A DNA stretch of 64,000 bases. Origin: FEN-1219 sp963713355 (GTDB lineage: Bacteria > Pseudomonadota > Gammaproteobacteria > Steroidobacterales > Rariloculaceae). Within the stretch, counting starts at the first letter, position 1; each line of letters opens with the position of its first letter. The translations under genes and the position numbers were made by a program. This document shows positions 17,870-26,318 of this stretch, piece after piece. The DNA lies in contig CAVQLK010000006.1 in the NCBI GenBank assembly GCA_963713355.1, forward strand, positions 124,001 through 188,000, written 5' to 3'. The notes beneath the pieces are model-generated. The model had not been told where the DNA came from and ran no database searches. It was given only the letters and a program-made list of their open reading frames with translations.

Positions 17870-18613
17870 GTGCAAGCGATTGAAGCGGCGCTCGACACGG
17901 CGGTGCTGATCATGGAGAACGGCGGATCGACCGTCGCCGCAAATCGCGCGTTTGCGCATGTCCTCGCGGGCTATGAGATGAAGGGCGTCACACCAGTGTG
18001 GCGACTCGACCTTGTCGTGGTGAAAGCCCCGGAAGAGTCAGTTTCGGCCACGCTCGTTCGGCCCATCGCGTTCCCGGCAATCAACCTGCTGCGCGCATCC
18101 GAGGCGATGGCTCTGGCCGAACGCGTGGCTCACGGAGCCATCGGCACGGCCGACTTCCCCGCTGCACTCGAGCGGGTCAAGGCGTTACCTTCTCCTCATA
18201 GCCGTTGGATGACCGTTGCAGCGGCGGCTTGCGCAGCCGCCGGGTTCGCCGGAGCGACGGGTGGAGACCCAGCGAGTCTCGGCATCGCCGTCGTGGCGGC
18301 AGTGGCGGGACAGGCGTTACGTACACGGCTGCAAGCTCAGAAGGTTCCGATTGCGCTCGTAACGCTCGTCTGCGGGCTGTTGTCCGCGTTCATCGCCAGC
18401 GCCGGTCTGCGCCTTGGCTACAGCGAGTCGGTGTCGCCGACGTTAATCGCGTCGGTCGTTTACGTCATTCCAGGTCTTCCTCTGATCAACGGGTTCATCG
18501 ATCTCTACTCCTATAAGTACGCATCGGTGGGAGCCGAGCGGATGCTCCATGCGGCCGTTCTGTTCCTGCTTCTGGCGTTGGCGATCGCGTTCGCGCAAAC
18601 GCTCGTTCTATAG
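17870..18613 (+). CDS. yjjP: YjjP-like subunit of dicarboxylate/threonine exporter (ThrE family)
   Basis: 247 residues from GTG 17870, with GAAGAAGG upstream. The DUF1212/ThrE N-terminal half is hydrophilic (MENGGSTVAANRAF...), followed by about five membrane helices with GVTP and PGLPLINGFIDL conserved. Length and split architecture match E. coli YjjP (about 256 residues), which with YjjB exports succinate; the fused ThrE of actinobacteria exports threonine and serine. The partner subunit starts 14 bases downstream. The substrate here could be a C4-dicarboxylate or an amino acid, both fitting the neighbourhood. Confidence 0.8.
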   Translation: MQAIEAALDTAVLIMENGGSTVAANRAFAHVLAGYEMKGVTPVWRLDLVVVKAPEESVSATLVRPIAFPAINLLRASEAMALAERVAHGAIGTADFPAALERVKALPSPHSRWMTVAAAACAAAGFAGATGGDPASLGIAVVAAVAGQALRTRLQAQKVPIALVTLVCGLLSAFIASAGLRLGYSESVSPTLIASVVYVIPGLPLINGFIDLYSYKYASVGAERMLHAAVLFLLLALAIAFAQTLVL

Positions 18614-18627
18614 GGAGCCGTGACATT

Positions 18628-19107
18628 TTGACGGCAGTATCAGCGGTGCTCCTGAGTAGCCTGTGGTCTGGTTTCCTCGCCCTCGGGCTCGGGGTCCTGT
18701 TCACGGCGCCGCGAAAGTACCTCGTCGCAGCGTTTGTCTGTGGTTGGGCCGGACGTTGTGTCCGTGACCTCTGCATTGCCGGAGGCATTAGTCACAATTG
18801 GTCGACCATGCTGGCCGCTGCAGTCGTCGTCCTGGCTGCGGTGGCAATCATTCATCGGCACCAAGTATCTCCGGTCGTGCTGATTTGCGCCGTCATCCCG
18901 CTGGGCGGCTCCGTGGCCACGTTCAACCTGATCTTCGCGCTGATCAGACTCTCGACGGCCGTGGGAGACGCGCGCAATGAGTATTCGCTTGCGTTCACGT
19001 CGAATCTGGCCAGCTCGTTCACGACCTTCCTGGCCGTTGCGCTCGGTCTCGGAGCAGGCATGGCGATCGTCCGATTGCTCAAGCGAGAAGATGTCGTCGA
19101 CGTGTGA
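18628..19107 (+). CDS. yjjB: YjjB-like subunit of dicarboxylate/threonine exporter (DUF3815)
   Basis: 159 residues from TTG 18628; no ATG or GTG in frame gives a full-length reading. Four or five hydrophobic helices fill the protein, with the family element VLICAVIPLGGSVATFN in the middle. E. coli YjjB has 157 residues. It follows the YjjP-like gene by 14 bases, as expected for the two-component exporter. A weak start and spacing suggest coupled translation. The next gene, a porin, begins 224 bases later. Confidence 0.8.
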   Translation: MTAVSAVLLSSLWSGFLALGLGVLFTAPRKYLVAAFVCGWAGRCVRDLCIAGGISHNWSTMLAAAVVVLAAVAIIHRHQVSPVVLICAVIPLGGSVATFNLIFALIRLSTAVGDARNEYSLAFTSNLASSFTTFLAVALGLGAGMAIVRLLKREDVVDV

Positions 19108-19331
19108 GCGATCGGTCGGCTCACCTGCCTTCCGCTCACCGACCTGAAGACGGACAAGCAGCCCGAGTGCCTGTCGCGTGGCAACCACGTTGCAGTTCGT
19201 CGCCTCCGGTGCGCACTGTCAAGCCGGCTCGGACGCTCTGGATAGTGTGCCGAAAGTCCAATACCGCGTGACCTAGGGCCTATCTATTGTTCGTGGCAAC
19301 GTCACAACACTTGGCGAGTTTCATCCTGTTC

Positions 19332-20678
19332 ATGCGGATCCTGCGGTCTCTTGCCTTTTTCTTGTGTGGGAGCGTGTCGCTATTCTGTGCAGCCCAACAA
19401 CCGGCCGAAGAACCGCTGTCGGAGGAGCAGCGTCAGCGGCTGCTTGCGCGGTTAGCCGACCTCCTCGACGAGGAAGGCAGGCGCATCGGCGATTTCACGG
19501 CCGGCGGCGCCGGTTTTCGGATAGCGGAAACCGATTACGGCACGCTGAATTTCAGCGCGTGGGCGTACGCGCGCTATTTGAACCAGAAGTCGCTGGACGA
19601 AACGTACACCGATTCGTTTGGCCGGACCAAGACGCTCGATCTGCGCAACGACCTGCAGCTGAACAAGGTCAACCTGTACTTCAAGGGTTGGATCTACGAC
19701 CCGAAGTTCTCGTACATGTTCTTCGCGTGGACGCAGAACGCGCAAATGGGCGACGGCGCGCAGGTCGTCATCGGCGGCGGCCTCGACTGGAGCTTCAGGC
19801 CGCAGCTCAACATTGGCGCCGGCGTTACGCAGAATCCCGGCACGCGGAGCCTGCGCGGCACGTTTCCGTACTGGCATCGCGTCGATACGCGCCTGATCGC
19901 GGACGAGTATCACCGTCCGAGCTATACGACCGGCTTCTATGTCTACGGCAATCTCAGCAACAACCTTCAGTACAAGGCCGTCCTCGGCAACAACTTGAGC
20001 CAACTCGGCGTCAACGCGGTGCAGCTCGACGCGAATTTCAACACCGTGTCGACGTCGCTGACGTGGTCGCCGCAAGGCGAATTCGGTCCGCGCGCCGGCT
20101 GGGGCGACTTCGAGACTCACGGCGAGGTCGTTACGAACTTCGGTCTAGGCTTCACGCGCAGCCGCGAGGACCGGCAGTCGCAGCCCTTGGAGAGCTCGAT
20201 CGAGAACTCGCAGATTCGCCTGTCGGACGGCACGCGCCTATTCGAAGAGAATGCGTTCGGGACGGGCGGCAGGGTCAATCGCGCAACGTACCGCATGCTT
20301 TCGCTCGATGCCGGCATGAAGTACCGCGGCATCGACATCTCGGGCGGCTACTATGCGCGGTGGGTCGACGACTTCGAAACCGAAGGCGTGATCCCCGTCG
20401 AGAAGCTGCACGATTGGGGCTACCAGATTCAGGCGTCGATGATGGTCGTGCCGCAGACGCTGCAAGTGTACGTCGGTTACTCGAAGATCATGGGCGAGTA
20501 CGGCGATCCGCGCGACCACGTGGTCGGCATCAATTGGTTTCCGGCCAAGGAGCGGTTGCTGCGTCTAAACACGGAATTCATGTACTTGAAGAACTCTCCC
20601 GTCGGTTATCCGTCGGTGCCGATGCTCGTGGGCGGTAACGGCACGGTGTTCATGACGAGCTTGGAAATGGTCTTTTGA
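19332..20678 (+). CDS. Outer-membrane porin upstream of glutaminase
   Basis: 448 residues from ATG 19332 (a TTG at 19287 would give a less typical leader). Signal peptide to about residue 22 (LFCAAQ), then a charged helical stretch (SEEQRQRLLARLADLLDEE) that could form a short coiled coil, then a long barrel with alternating aromatic strands and a terminal Phe (TSLEMVF), the normal end of outer-membrane porins. It resembles OprP-type porins loosely. The 3' end lies 38 bases before the exported glutaminase, repeating the porin-plus-amidohydrolase pairing seen at 7.2-12.4 kb. Confidence 0.7.
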   Translation: MRILRSLAFFLCGSVSLFCAAQQPAEEPLSEEQRQRLLARLADLLDEEGRRIGDFTAGGAGFRIAETDYGTLNFSAWAYARYLNQKSLDETYTDSFGRTKTLDLRNDLQLNKVNLYFKGWIYDPKFSYMFFAWTQNAQMGDGAQVVIGGGLDWSFRPQLNIGAGVTQNPGTRSLRGTFPYWHRVDTRLIADEYHRPSYTTGFYVYGNLSNNLQYKAVLGNNLSQLGVNAVQLDANFNTVSTSLTWSPQGEFGPRAGWGDFETHGEVVTNFGLGFTRSREDRQSQPLESSIENSQIRLSDGTRLFEENAFGTGGRVNRATYRMLSLDAGMKYRGIDISGGYYARWVDDFETEGVIPVEKLHDWGYQIQASMMVVPQTLQVYVGYSKIMGEYGDPRDHVVGINWFPAKERLLRLNTEFMYLKNSPVGYPSVPMLVGGNGTVFMTSLEMVF

Positions 20679-20716
20679 ATCTCAGTAATCAATCAACAAG
20701 CGGAAGGGTGAGCCAG

Positions 20717-21739
20717 ATGTTTACGAAGCAACTGCCGATTCTCGGTATGGCCTGCACGGCCATGCTGCTGCCGTCGCTCGCGGATGCCGCTGACCGACAA
20801 GCGCGCCAGTTTCAACGTCTCGTCGACGAGGCGCACGCGCGTTACAAGGGTCTGACGGACGGCAAGAACGCCGACTACATCCCGATCCTCGCGACGATAC
20901 CGAGCGACCTGTTCGCCGTCGTCATCGTCGACGCCAGCGACGGCAAGGTCTTCGTAGCCGGCGATGCCGACTACAAGTTTTCGATCCAATCGATCGCGAA
21001 GCCGTTCACGGCCGCGCTGGTCATGGCGCAGCAGGGGCCGCAAGCGATCCGCGAGAAGATCGGCGTCGAGCCGACGGGCTTGCCGTTCAACTCGAGGATG
21101 GCGATCGAGCTTTATCCCGAGCAGCGGTCCGTAAACCCGATGGTGAACGCGGGCGCGATCGCGGCGGTGAGCCTCGTGCAGGCGACGTCGGAGCAAGACC
21201 GCTGGAACAAGATCATCGATAACTTCAACGGTTACGCAAACGCGCAATTGACGGTGCTCGAGGAGGTCTACGACTCCGAGTACGAGACCGCGTTCGGCAA
21301 TCGCGCGATCGCAAACTTGTTGTTCAACTACGAGCGCCTCTACAGCGATCCCGAAGAAGCCATGCGCGTCTACACGCGCGAGTGTTCCGTCGGTGTCAGC
21401 GCGAAGGACCTCGGCATGATGGGCGCGACGCTCGCAAACGGCGGAGTCAACCCCGTGTCGGACCGGCGCATGCTGCCCGCCGAGCACGTGCCCGAGCTGC
21501 TCGCGATCATGGCGACGGCGGGTTTCTACGACGAGTCCGGTGAGTGGATGTACACGGCCGGCTTGCCGGCGAAGACCGGAGTCGGCGGCGGCATCGTCGC
21601 CGTCGTGCCGGGGCGGTTCGCGATCGCGGCGTTCTCGCCGCGCTTGAACGAGGCCGGCAACAGCATTCGCTCGCTGAACGCGATCCGCGATATCGCGGGC
21701 CAGCTCGGCGTCGGGGTCTTCGGCGCGAACCCGAAATAA
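20717..21739 (+). CDS. glsA: Glutaminase A with signal peptide (exported glutaminase)
   Basis: 340 residues from ATG 20717, preceded by GGAAGGGTGA. Signal peptide ends near ADAAD (residue 23). The serine-dependent glutaminase fold is complete: SIQSIAKPFT with the SxxK nucleophile, NPMVNAGAI, EYETAFGNRAIA and the late GLPAKTGVGGGIVAVVPG. Reaction: glutamine to glutamate plus ammonia. Most bacterial GlsA enzymes are cytoplasmic; the leader suggests an envelope location here. With the porin before it and the asparaginase/aspartase cluster 8 kb upstream, it forms the glutamine arm of a periplasmic deamidation scheme. Confidence 0.9.
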   Translation: MFTKQLPILGMACTAMLLPSLADAADRQARQFQRLVDEAHARYKGLTDGKNADYIPILATIPSDLFAVVIVDASDGKVFVAGDADYKFSIQSIAKPFTAALVMAQQGPQAIREKIGVEPTGLPFNSRMAIELYPEQRSVNPMVNAGAIAAVSLVQATSEQDRWNKIIDNFNGYANAQLTVLEEVYDSEYETAFGNRAIANLLFNYERLYSDPEEAMRVYTRECSVGVSAKDLGMMGATLANGGVNPVSDRRMLPAEHVPELLAIMATAGFYDESGEWMYTAGLPAKTGVGGGIVAVVPGRFAIAAFSPRLNEAGNSIRSLNAIRDIAGQLGVGVFGANPK

Positions 21740-21772
21740 CGCATGTCATTCTTTCAGCCAAGGAGCACTTCG

Positions 21773-22432
21773 ATGCGCACGTTACCGCTAGTTTTGTTGT
21801 TGAGCTTGCCGGGCATCGCCGCGGCACAAAGCGCCGACCGCACCGGCACGTGGGAGGCCGGCTTCAAGCTCACGGACACGTCCCATGAGTTCTTGAACGG
21901 CGAAGGCGGCTCGTCGCTCGACGTCGAAGGCGAGCTCGCCTGGGGCTTCTTCGGCGGGTACAGCATCAACGAGCATTTCCAGATCGTCGGCGAAATCTCG
22001 TGGAGCGATCCCGATTACTTCGCCGAGTTTCCGCTCGATCTCTTGCCGGGAGGCGGAAACACCGTCGTCACGGTCGATTCGGAGCTCGACATTTGGTACA
22101 CCGAGTTCAAAGCCGTCTTCAACCTGCTCGACCGAGCGTTCACGCCGTACGCCGAGGTCGGATACGGCTGGACCGTCGTCGATTCGAACATCCAGGACGG
22201 GCCGGCCGATACGGGTTGCTGGTGGGATCCCTGGTGGGGCTACATGTGCGCCTCGTTCTACGACACGTACGAGAGCACGATCAACTCGCTGACGTACGCC
22301 ATAGGACTTCGGTGGGATTTGAGCAGCTCGTCGGTGCTCAAGGCCTCGTACGGCATACGCGAGTTCGACCTCGACCGATCCGAGGACCTCGAGCAGGACG
22401 TATTCGCCATCGACTTCGCCTGGAAGTTCTAG
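21773..22432 (+). CDS. Outer-membrane beta-barrel protein
   Basis: 219 residues from ATG 21773 with AAGGAG upstream. Signal peptide ends IAAAQ (residue 19). The rest has alternating strands (WEAGFKLTD, LAWGFFGGYSI, EISWSDPDYF, TPYAEVGYGW) and a C-terminal Phe after FAIDFAWK, as in small OmpA/OmpW-like barrels. A Trp/Cys-rich loop (CWWDPWWGYMC) is unusual and could be a disulfide-closed surface loop. It starts 33 bases after glutaminase and may be cotranscribed. Confidence 0.65.
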   Translation: MRTLPLVLLLSLPGIAAAQSADRTGTWEAGFKLTDTSHEFLNGEGGSSLDVEGELAWGFFGGYSINEHFQIVGEISWSDPDYFAEFPLDLLPGGGNTVVTVDSELDIWYTEFKAVFNLLDRAFTPYAEVGYGWTVVDSNIQDGPADTGCWWDPWWGYMCASFYDTYESTINSLTYAIGLRWDLSSSSVLKASYGIREFDLDRSEDLEQDVFAIDFAWKF

Positions 22433-22445
22433 CTCTAGCGGCTCT

Positions 22446-23540
22446 ATGCGCGCCTGGGTAATCGGGGCAGCCGTCTGCGCGGCGTCGGCAGCAATGCCGG
22501 CGCGCGCGCAGCGCACCGACTACGAGGTCAACGACTCCCACTTCCACCTGACGAACTACATTCAGGAAGGCACGGACATCCGTCGCTTCCTCGAGATCAT
22601 GGGCGACGCAGTCGGCCGTGTCGCCCTGTTCGGCATCCCGCTGCAGCAGACATGGTCGTACGAGAACTCGGGCGACTTCAGGCCCACGTACTATCTGCAA
22701 ACCGACGCGCCGCTCTACTACTACTCGTTCACGGACGCGTACATCGCCATGGCCTATCGCTCGCTTAGCGCCGCGCGAGCAGGCACGCTTCGATCCGATG
22801 ATCACGGGGTTCAATCCGGCCGATATGCACGGCGTCGATCACATCAAGCGCGTGCTCACGACGTTTCCCGGCGTGTTCACGGGTATCGGCGAGTTCACGA
22901 TCCACAAGGAGTTCGTGTCGTCGAAAGTGGCCGGCGACACCGCGAGCCTCACCGATCCCGCGCTCGACCGCATTCTCGATTTCGCCGCCGAGTCCGGCCT
23001 CGTCGTGCTGCTGCACAACGACATCGACATGCCGTTCGCACGGGCGGGCGCAGAGCCGGTATACCTGTCGCAGACCAAGGATTTGCTGCGCCGGCACGCC
23101 GAATGCAGCCGATCATTTGGGCGCACACGGGCCTCGGGCGTGTGATTCATCCGGCGCAAGCCTCCGCCAGCGCGAGCGCAACGGAGCGGAGCCCGGGCCA
23201 TCTCGACATCCTCGAGGAGATGCTCGACGACCCCGCGCTCGCGCACGTGCACTTCGACATCTCGTGGGACGAGGTCGCGAAGTACGTCGTTGCCTCCCCC
23301 GAGGTGACGCAGCGCACGGCGGCGCTGATCAATCGCCACTCGGATCGGTTCCTGTTCGGCACGGACGAGGTCGCGCCGTCGGACCAGCAGCAATATCTGC
23401 GTGTTTACCGCCAATACGATCCGCTCTGGCGCGCGCTGACGCCCGAAGCGCAACGGCTCGTGAAGCGCGGCAACTACGAGCGCTTGTTCGACGCGGCGCG
23501 CGGGCGCGTGCGTGCGTGGGAGGGCGCCAACACTCCTTGA
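22446..23540 (+). CDS. Exported amidohydrolase-family protein (frameshifted as read)
   Basis: ATG 22446 gives a signal peptide (residues 1-22, ARAQ), then a metal-dependent TIM-barrel hydrolase: VNDSHFHLTNY (HxH pair, strand 1), GIGEFTIHKEF, VVLLHND, IIWAHTGLGR and FLFGTDEV. The frame shifts near 22786 (+1) and, by two surplus G bases, near 23095; all segments are otherwise continuous. Members of this group include decarboxylases and lactonases; the substrate is unknown. It follows the barrel gene by 13 bases. Confidence 0.65.
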   Translation: MRAWVIGAAVCAASAAMPARAQRTDYEVNDSHFHLTNYIQEGTDIRRFLEIMGDAVGRVALFGIPLQQTWSYENSGDFRPTYYLQTDAPLYYYSFTDAYIAMAYRSLSAARAGTLRSDDHGVQSGRYARRRSHQARAHDVSRRVHGYRRVHDPQGVRVVESGRRHREPHRSRARPHSRFRRRVRPRRAAAQRHRHAVRTGGRRAGIPVADQGFAAPARRMQPIIWAHTGLGRVIHPAQASASASATERSPGHLDILEEMLDDPALAHVHFDISWDEVAKYVVASPEVTQRTAALINRHSDRFLFGTDEVAPSDQQQYLRVYRQYDPLWRALTPEAQRLVKRGNYERLFDAARGRVRAWEGANTP

Positions 23541-23743
23541 GGGCGGACGTTCTGCGGCCTCTCAGACGGCGTGCGGGTTTGGCTGATCGTGTCAACTAGA
23601 CCATGGTTGTAGATAGGGATCAGTGCCGGCATGGCAACATCAGCGATAGCGGCGTGGCCGACGAGGACGCTTTGGTTGGCCGGCGCTAGATCAGCGCGAT
23701 GGAGTGTACTTGCCTCGAGTGTTCGACGCTATGGAGAAGTGTC

Positions 23744-24316
23744 ATGGACAGGAGCCTAGTTCAGAGAAACTGGATCGCTGTGGCGGTCTTGGCTTTCGTG
23801 GGTGCTGGCCAGGCAGGGGCCCAGGACAGCGACGAGCAGCAGGGTGTTTACGTCGGAGGCGGCGTCGGCGATTTCTCCGTGGAGATCGACGAGCTCGACG
23901 GTGACGATATTGATTTCGATGAAAGCGACACCGCGTACAAGCTCTTCGTCGGCTATCGCTTCAACCAATTCTTCGGTGCCCAGCTCGACTATCTGGACCT
24001 AGGCCGCTCGGACACTGGGGTCGGGCTGCAAAACCTCGAGATCGAGACGGGTGGGTTCGCGGCGCGGATCGAAGGAACGCTGCCGCTCGCGTTTTTCGAG
24101 CTCTTCGCGACGGCGGGCCTCATCTTCTCCGACGTCGAAGCGAGCCTTGGCGGCACGGAGATCTTCGACGAGAGCGACAACGACCCGGTCTACAGCGTCG
24201 GGTTCGGCTTCGAGCTCGCCGAGCGCGTAGTTCTGCGCCTCGAATACGAAATCATCGACATCGAATCGTACGACGATGCGGAGGCCATCTGGTTTACGGC
24301 GGCCTGGCGCCTCTAG
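23744..24316 (+). CDS. OmpA-like outer-membrane barrel protein
   Basis: 190 residues from ATG 23744 (GGAGAAG upstream); the earlier start at 23699 adds a Cys-rich leader that fits poorly. Signal peptide ends AGAQD. Eight-strand barrel pattern: GVYVGGGVGDFSVEI, AYKLFVGYRFN, FFGAQLDYLDLG, GFAARIEGTLPL, YSVGFGFELAERVVLRLEYE, ending in ..WFTAAWRL. The loops are very acidic (ELDGDDIDFDESD). Probably a small structural or adhesive barrel; no specific role is visible. It stands alone, with 203 bases upstream in which I see no clear element. Confidence 0.65.
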   Translation: MDRSLVQRNWIAVAVLAFVGAGQAGAQDSDEQQGVYVGGGVGDFSVEIDELDGDDIDFDESDTAYKLFVGYRFNQFFGAQLDYLDLGRSDTGVGLQNLEIETGGFAARIEGTLPLAFFELFATAGLIFSDVEASLGGTEIFDESDNDPVYSVGFGFELAERVVLRLEYEIIDIESYDDAEAIWFTAAWRL

Positions 24317-24393
24317 CGCGGCTTTCGCTGCCGGACACGGCATCCCGTTCGGTTTGAGGACGTCTAGCGGCGTAAGGACACCAATCGCTGCGC

Positions 24394-25149
24394 ATGCTCG
24401 AGTACGTGCTCCTCGCCACTGCTCGCACGGCAAAAGGAACGCGCATCGCCACGTCGGCGCTCGTTCCGAGTCCGTGGTCCGAGGCCGTCAAAGGCATGTT
24501 CCGCGTCGCACAGCTTCCTGCGCTCGTCGTCGCCCGCGGGCGCGACGATAATGACGTCACCACGTGGACCGGCGTCGACAATGTTCCCGTCGTGCTTCAC
24601 GACGCCGAGCCGCCGCGCACGAACTGGGCGGCGATCGTCGGACTCGTCGCGCGCCTCGCGCCGAACACGCTCGTGCCCGCCGATCCGCGAGCCCGCGCCG
24701 AGCTGCTCGGCTGGCTCGAGCTCATCGCCGGCGAGGAAGGCATCGGTTGGAATGCGCGCCTCGCGATGATTCGCGCATCGCTCGAGTCGAACGGCGAGCG
24801 CGGCTTTCCGCTCCCGGTCGCGATGTACCTCGCGCAGCGCTACGGCTTTGTCGAGGGCGTCGATTTACGCTCCCGCGTCGGCGAGCAACTCGCGCTCGTG
24901 TGCGAACGCCTCCGCGACGGTCCGTATTTCGGCGGCGAACGCATGTCCGCGCTCGATATCTACGTCGCGACGTTCCTCACGCCGCTTTCGGTTGTCGATG
25001 AAGCCGCATGTCCGCAGATGAGCGGCGCGCTCCGACGCGCGTTCACGAGCGCGCGCGAGCTGTTCGCAGACCTCGTGCCCGACGAGCTGTGGAAACACCG
25101 CACGATGATGTTCGCGCGTCACCTCGCATGGCCGATTCGCTTGAGCTAG
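24394..25149 (+). CDS. Glutathione S-transferase-like protein
   Basis: 251 residues. N-terminal thioredoxin-like part (PWSEAVKGMFRVAQLPALVV..., then VDNVPVVLHDAEPPRTNW) and an all-helical C-terminal half ending in the GST-C style segment GERMSALDIYVATFLTPL. The usual N-terminal catalytic Ser/Cys/Tyr is not obvious. Single gene; the tRNA-Met gene lies 106 bases downstream on the other strand. Detoxification is the family role; no specific substrate can be named. Confidence 0.6.
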   Translation: MLEYVLLATARTAKGTRIATSALVPSPWSEAVKGMFRVAQLPALVVARGRDDNDVTTWTGVDNVPVVLHDAEPPRTNWAAIVGLVARLAPNTLVPADPRARAELLGWLELIAGEEGIGWNARLAMIRASLESNGERGFPLPVAMYLAQRYGFVEGVDLRSRVGEQLALVCERLRDGPYFGGERMSALDIYVATFLTPLSVVDEAACPQMSGALRRAFTSARELFADLVPDELWKHRTMMFARHLAWPIRLS

Positions 25150-25254
25150 CGATTTCCGGATCCCGGCCGCCCGACGATCGATTCGGTCGCCGCATGGATT
25201 ACGACGAAAACAAAGGGCTATTTATCTATGTGGCTGGAACAGACCGAGAGGGTG

Positions 25255-25331
25255 TGGTGGTGATGGGTGGGATCGAACCACCGACCTGCGGGTTATGAAT
25301 CCGCCGCTCTAACCGTCTGAGCTACATCACC
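25255..25331 (-). tRNA. tRNA-Met (anticodon CAT), CCA encoded
   Basis: Read on the minus strand from 25331, the 77 bases fold as a full cloverleaf: acceptor GGTGATG/CATCACC, D arm GCTC..GAGC, anticodon loop TTCATAA, T arm GGTGG-TTCGATC-CCACC, discriminator A and encoded CCA. Elongator-type Met is more likely than Ile2 because the body is unlike tRNA-Ile2. The anticodon stem GCGGA/CCCGC has an A31-C39 mismatch at the loop. A partial copy of its 5' half lies at 26855-26896. Confidence 0.93.
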
Positions 25332-25394
25332 ACGCTGAAATCCGTTCTAGATTAGAAGGGTTACGAGCGTCTTTCCGTGCCCACTATTGGGGCG

Positions 25395-25427
25395 CTTCCA
25401 ATAAAACGTCGTTCTTCCAATAGAACG
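25395..25427. repeat. Two direct copies of CTTCCAATARAACG
   Basis: CTTCCAATAAAACG (25395-25408) and CTTCCAATAGAACG (25414-25427) differ at one base; the second also sits in the palindrome CGTTCT-N6-AGAACG. The core CTTCCAATA recurs at 26729-26737 and TATTGGAA at 26792-26799, near the other end of the island. The position between the integrase 3' end and the tRNA fits arm-type integrase binding sites, but this is a guess. Confidence 0.5.
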
Positions 25428-25466
25428 CCGCTCCGGCGGTACCGGAACGGACGCGTATTCTAGCGT

Positions 25467-25793
25467 CTAGCGGAGGGGTTTGGCGCGTTCCGCTTTGCGG
25501 CGGTATACGCGTTCGGTGATCTTCGGATCGGCATGGCCGAGCCCGCTTGGATGCCGCTTCGACCGTATCGTCGGAGGCGGACTTGGCGCTCAGGTCGCGG
25601 AACTGGAAGCGCTCCATAAGGCCGCTGCCCCTTCTTCACGAGCGCGCTCATCCGGCGATAGAAGATCGTATTGAAGCCGTCCACCGTATAGGTCTTGCCC
25701 TGAAGATTGCAAACGATGGGCTGGCGCACCTGGGGCGCCTCCGCGAGCGCCCGTTTGACGGCGCTGCGCAGCGATGCCCGGCAAGCGAGTCAC
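25467..25793 (-). pseudogene. Tyrosine recombinase (phage-type integrase), C-terminal remnant
   Basis: Joined over several frames on the minus strand, the segment reads like the last 100 residues of a tyrosine integrase: a core piece (NLQGKTYTVDGFNTIFYRRM), the FQFRDLSAKSAS block that corresponds to the catalytic H/R-x-L-R region, then LGHADPKITERVYRR with the terminal Tyr nucleophile region and a KPLR end at 25467. At least two frame changes and no N-terminal domain, so it is inactive. In the intact motif HDLRAKSAS the His and Arg are catalytic; here they read as R and S, a further sign of decay. It lies beside the intact tRNA copy, where an integrase is expected. Confidence 0.65.
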
Positions 25794-26007
25794 GGACCAT
25801 CAAGTGATCAAGTACAAGCAGTATCGACAGCGACTCGGCCAGGAGGTGGCGGCGAGCACGGTTGGGATCAGCGAACGAACGGCGCGGCGGCTAGAACGGC
25901 TGGACAGCCTGCCATCGCAGCGAGCCCCGGATCGGCCGTGTCGATGCGCTGCAAGTGTGCCGCGAAGTGATGGTGAAGCTGATTCGGCGGTCCCGATCAG
26001 AGGCTGA
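25774..26007 (+). pseudogene. IS21-type transposase (IstA-like) N-terminal remnant
   Basis: From ATG 25774 the first 50 residues (KRVTDHQVIKYKQYRQR..., then QEVAASTVGISERTARRLER..LPSQR) match the N-terminal helix-turn-helix of IS21-family transposases. After LPSQR the reading frame loses the family pattern, so the DDE core is absent. It overlaps the integrase remnant by 20 bases on the other strand, showing that one piece was inserted into the other. No terminal inverted repeats or istB are visible. Confidence 0.55.
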
Positions 26008-26100
26008 GACAGAACGCTCGTTACGCGCCATGGCCAGCCGCGCAGAAGGGTGATTCGAAATACCTATCCGCCCCGTGCCGAGTTTCGAGCCGAGCATCCG

Positions 26101-26310
26101 CTACTTTGCCGCCTCGATGAGCTCGATATCGCGCTTGAGGAGCTCGTTGACGAGGTCGCTGACGGGGACGCCCTTGGCCTTAGCGCGCTCGGTGAGGTAG
26201 TCGCGTACGCCGGCTTCCAGATACACGGGCAGCTCGAGTGAAGCGTTCTTGCGGAAGAACTTGCCGCGCTCGGCGTTCTTGAAGTCGTACTCACTCTTCA
26301 TCGTCGTCAC
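26101..26310 (-). CDS. Ribbon-helix-helix antitoxin (BrnA-type partner)
   Basis: 69 residues from ATG 26310. A basic, charged N-terminus (YDFKNAERGKFFRKN) precedes a ribbon-helix-helix core (ASLELPVYLEAGVRDYL.., SDLVNELLKRDIEL). The first half has the 'KNAxRGKFF' style seen in antitoxins that pair with BrnT. It starts 8 bases after the toxin gene and so belongs to the same transcript. Expected role: bind and neutralise the toxin and repress the module's promoter. Toxin before antitoxin is the normal brnTA order. Confidence 0.7.
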   Translation of the reverse strand: MTTMKSEYDFKNAERGKFFRKNASLELPVYLEAGVRDYLTERAKAKGVPVSDLVNELLKRDIELIEAAK

Positions 26311-26318
26311 CTTAGCGG

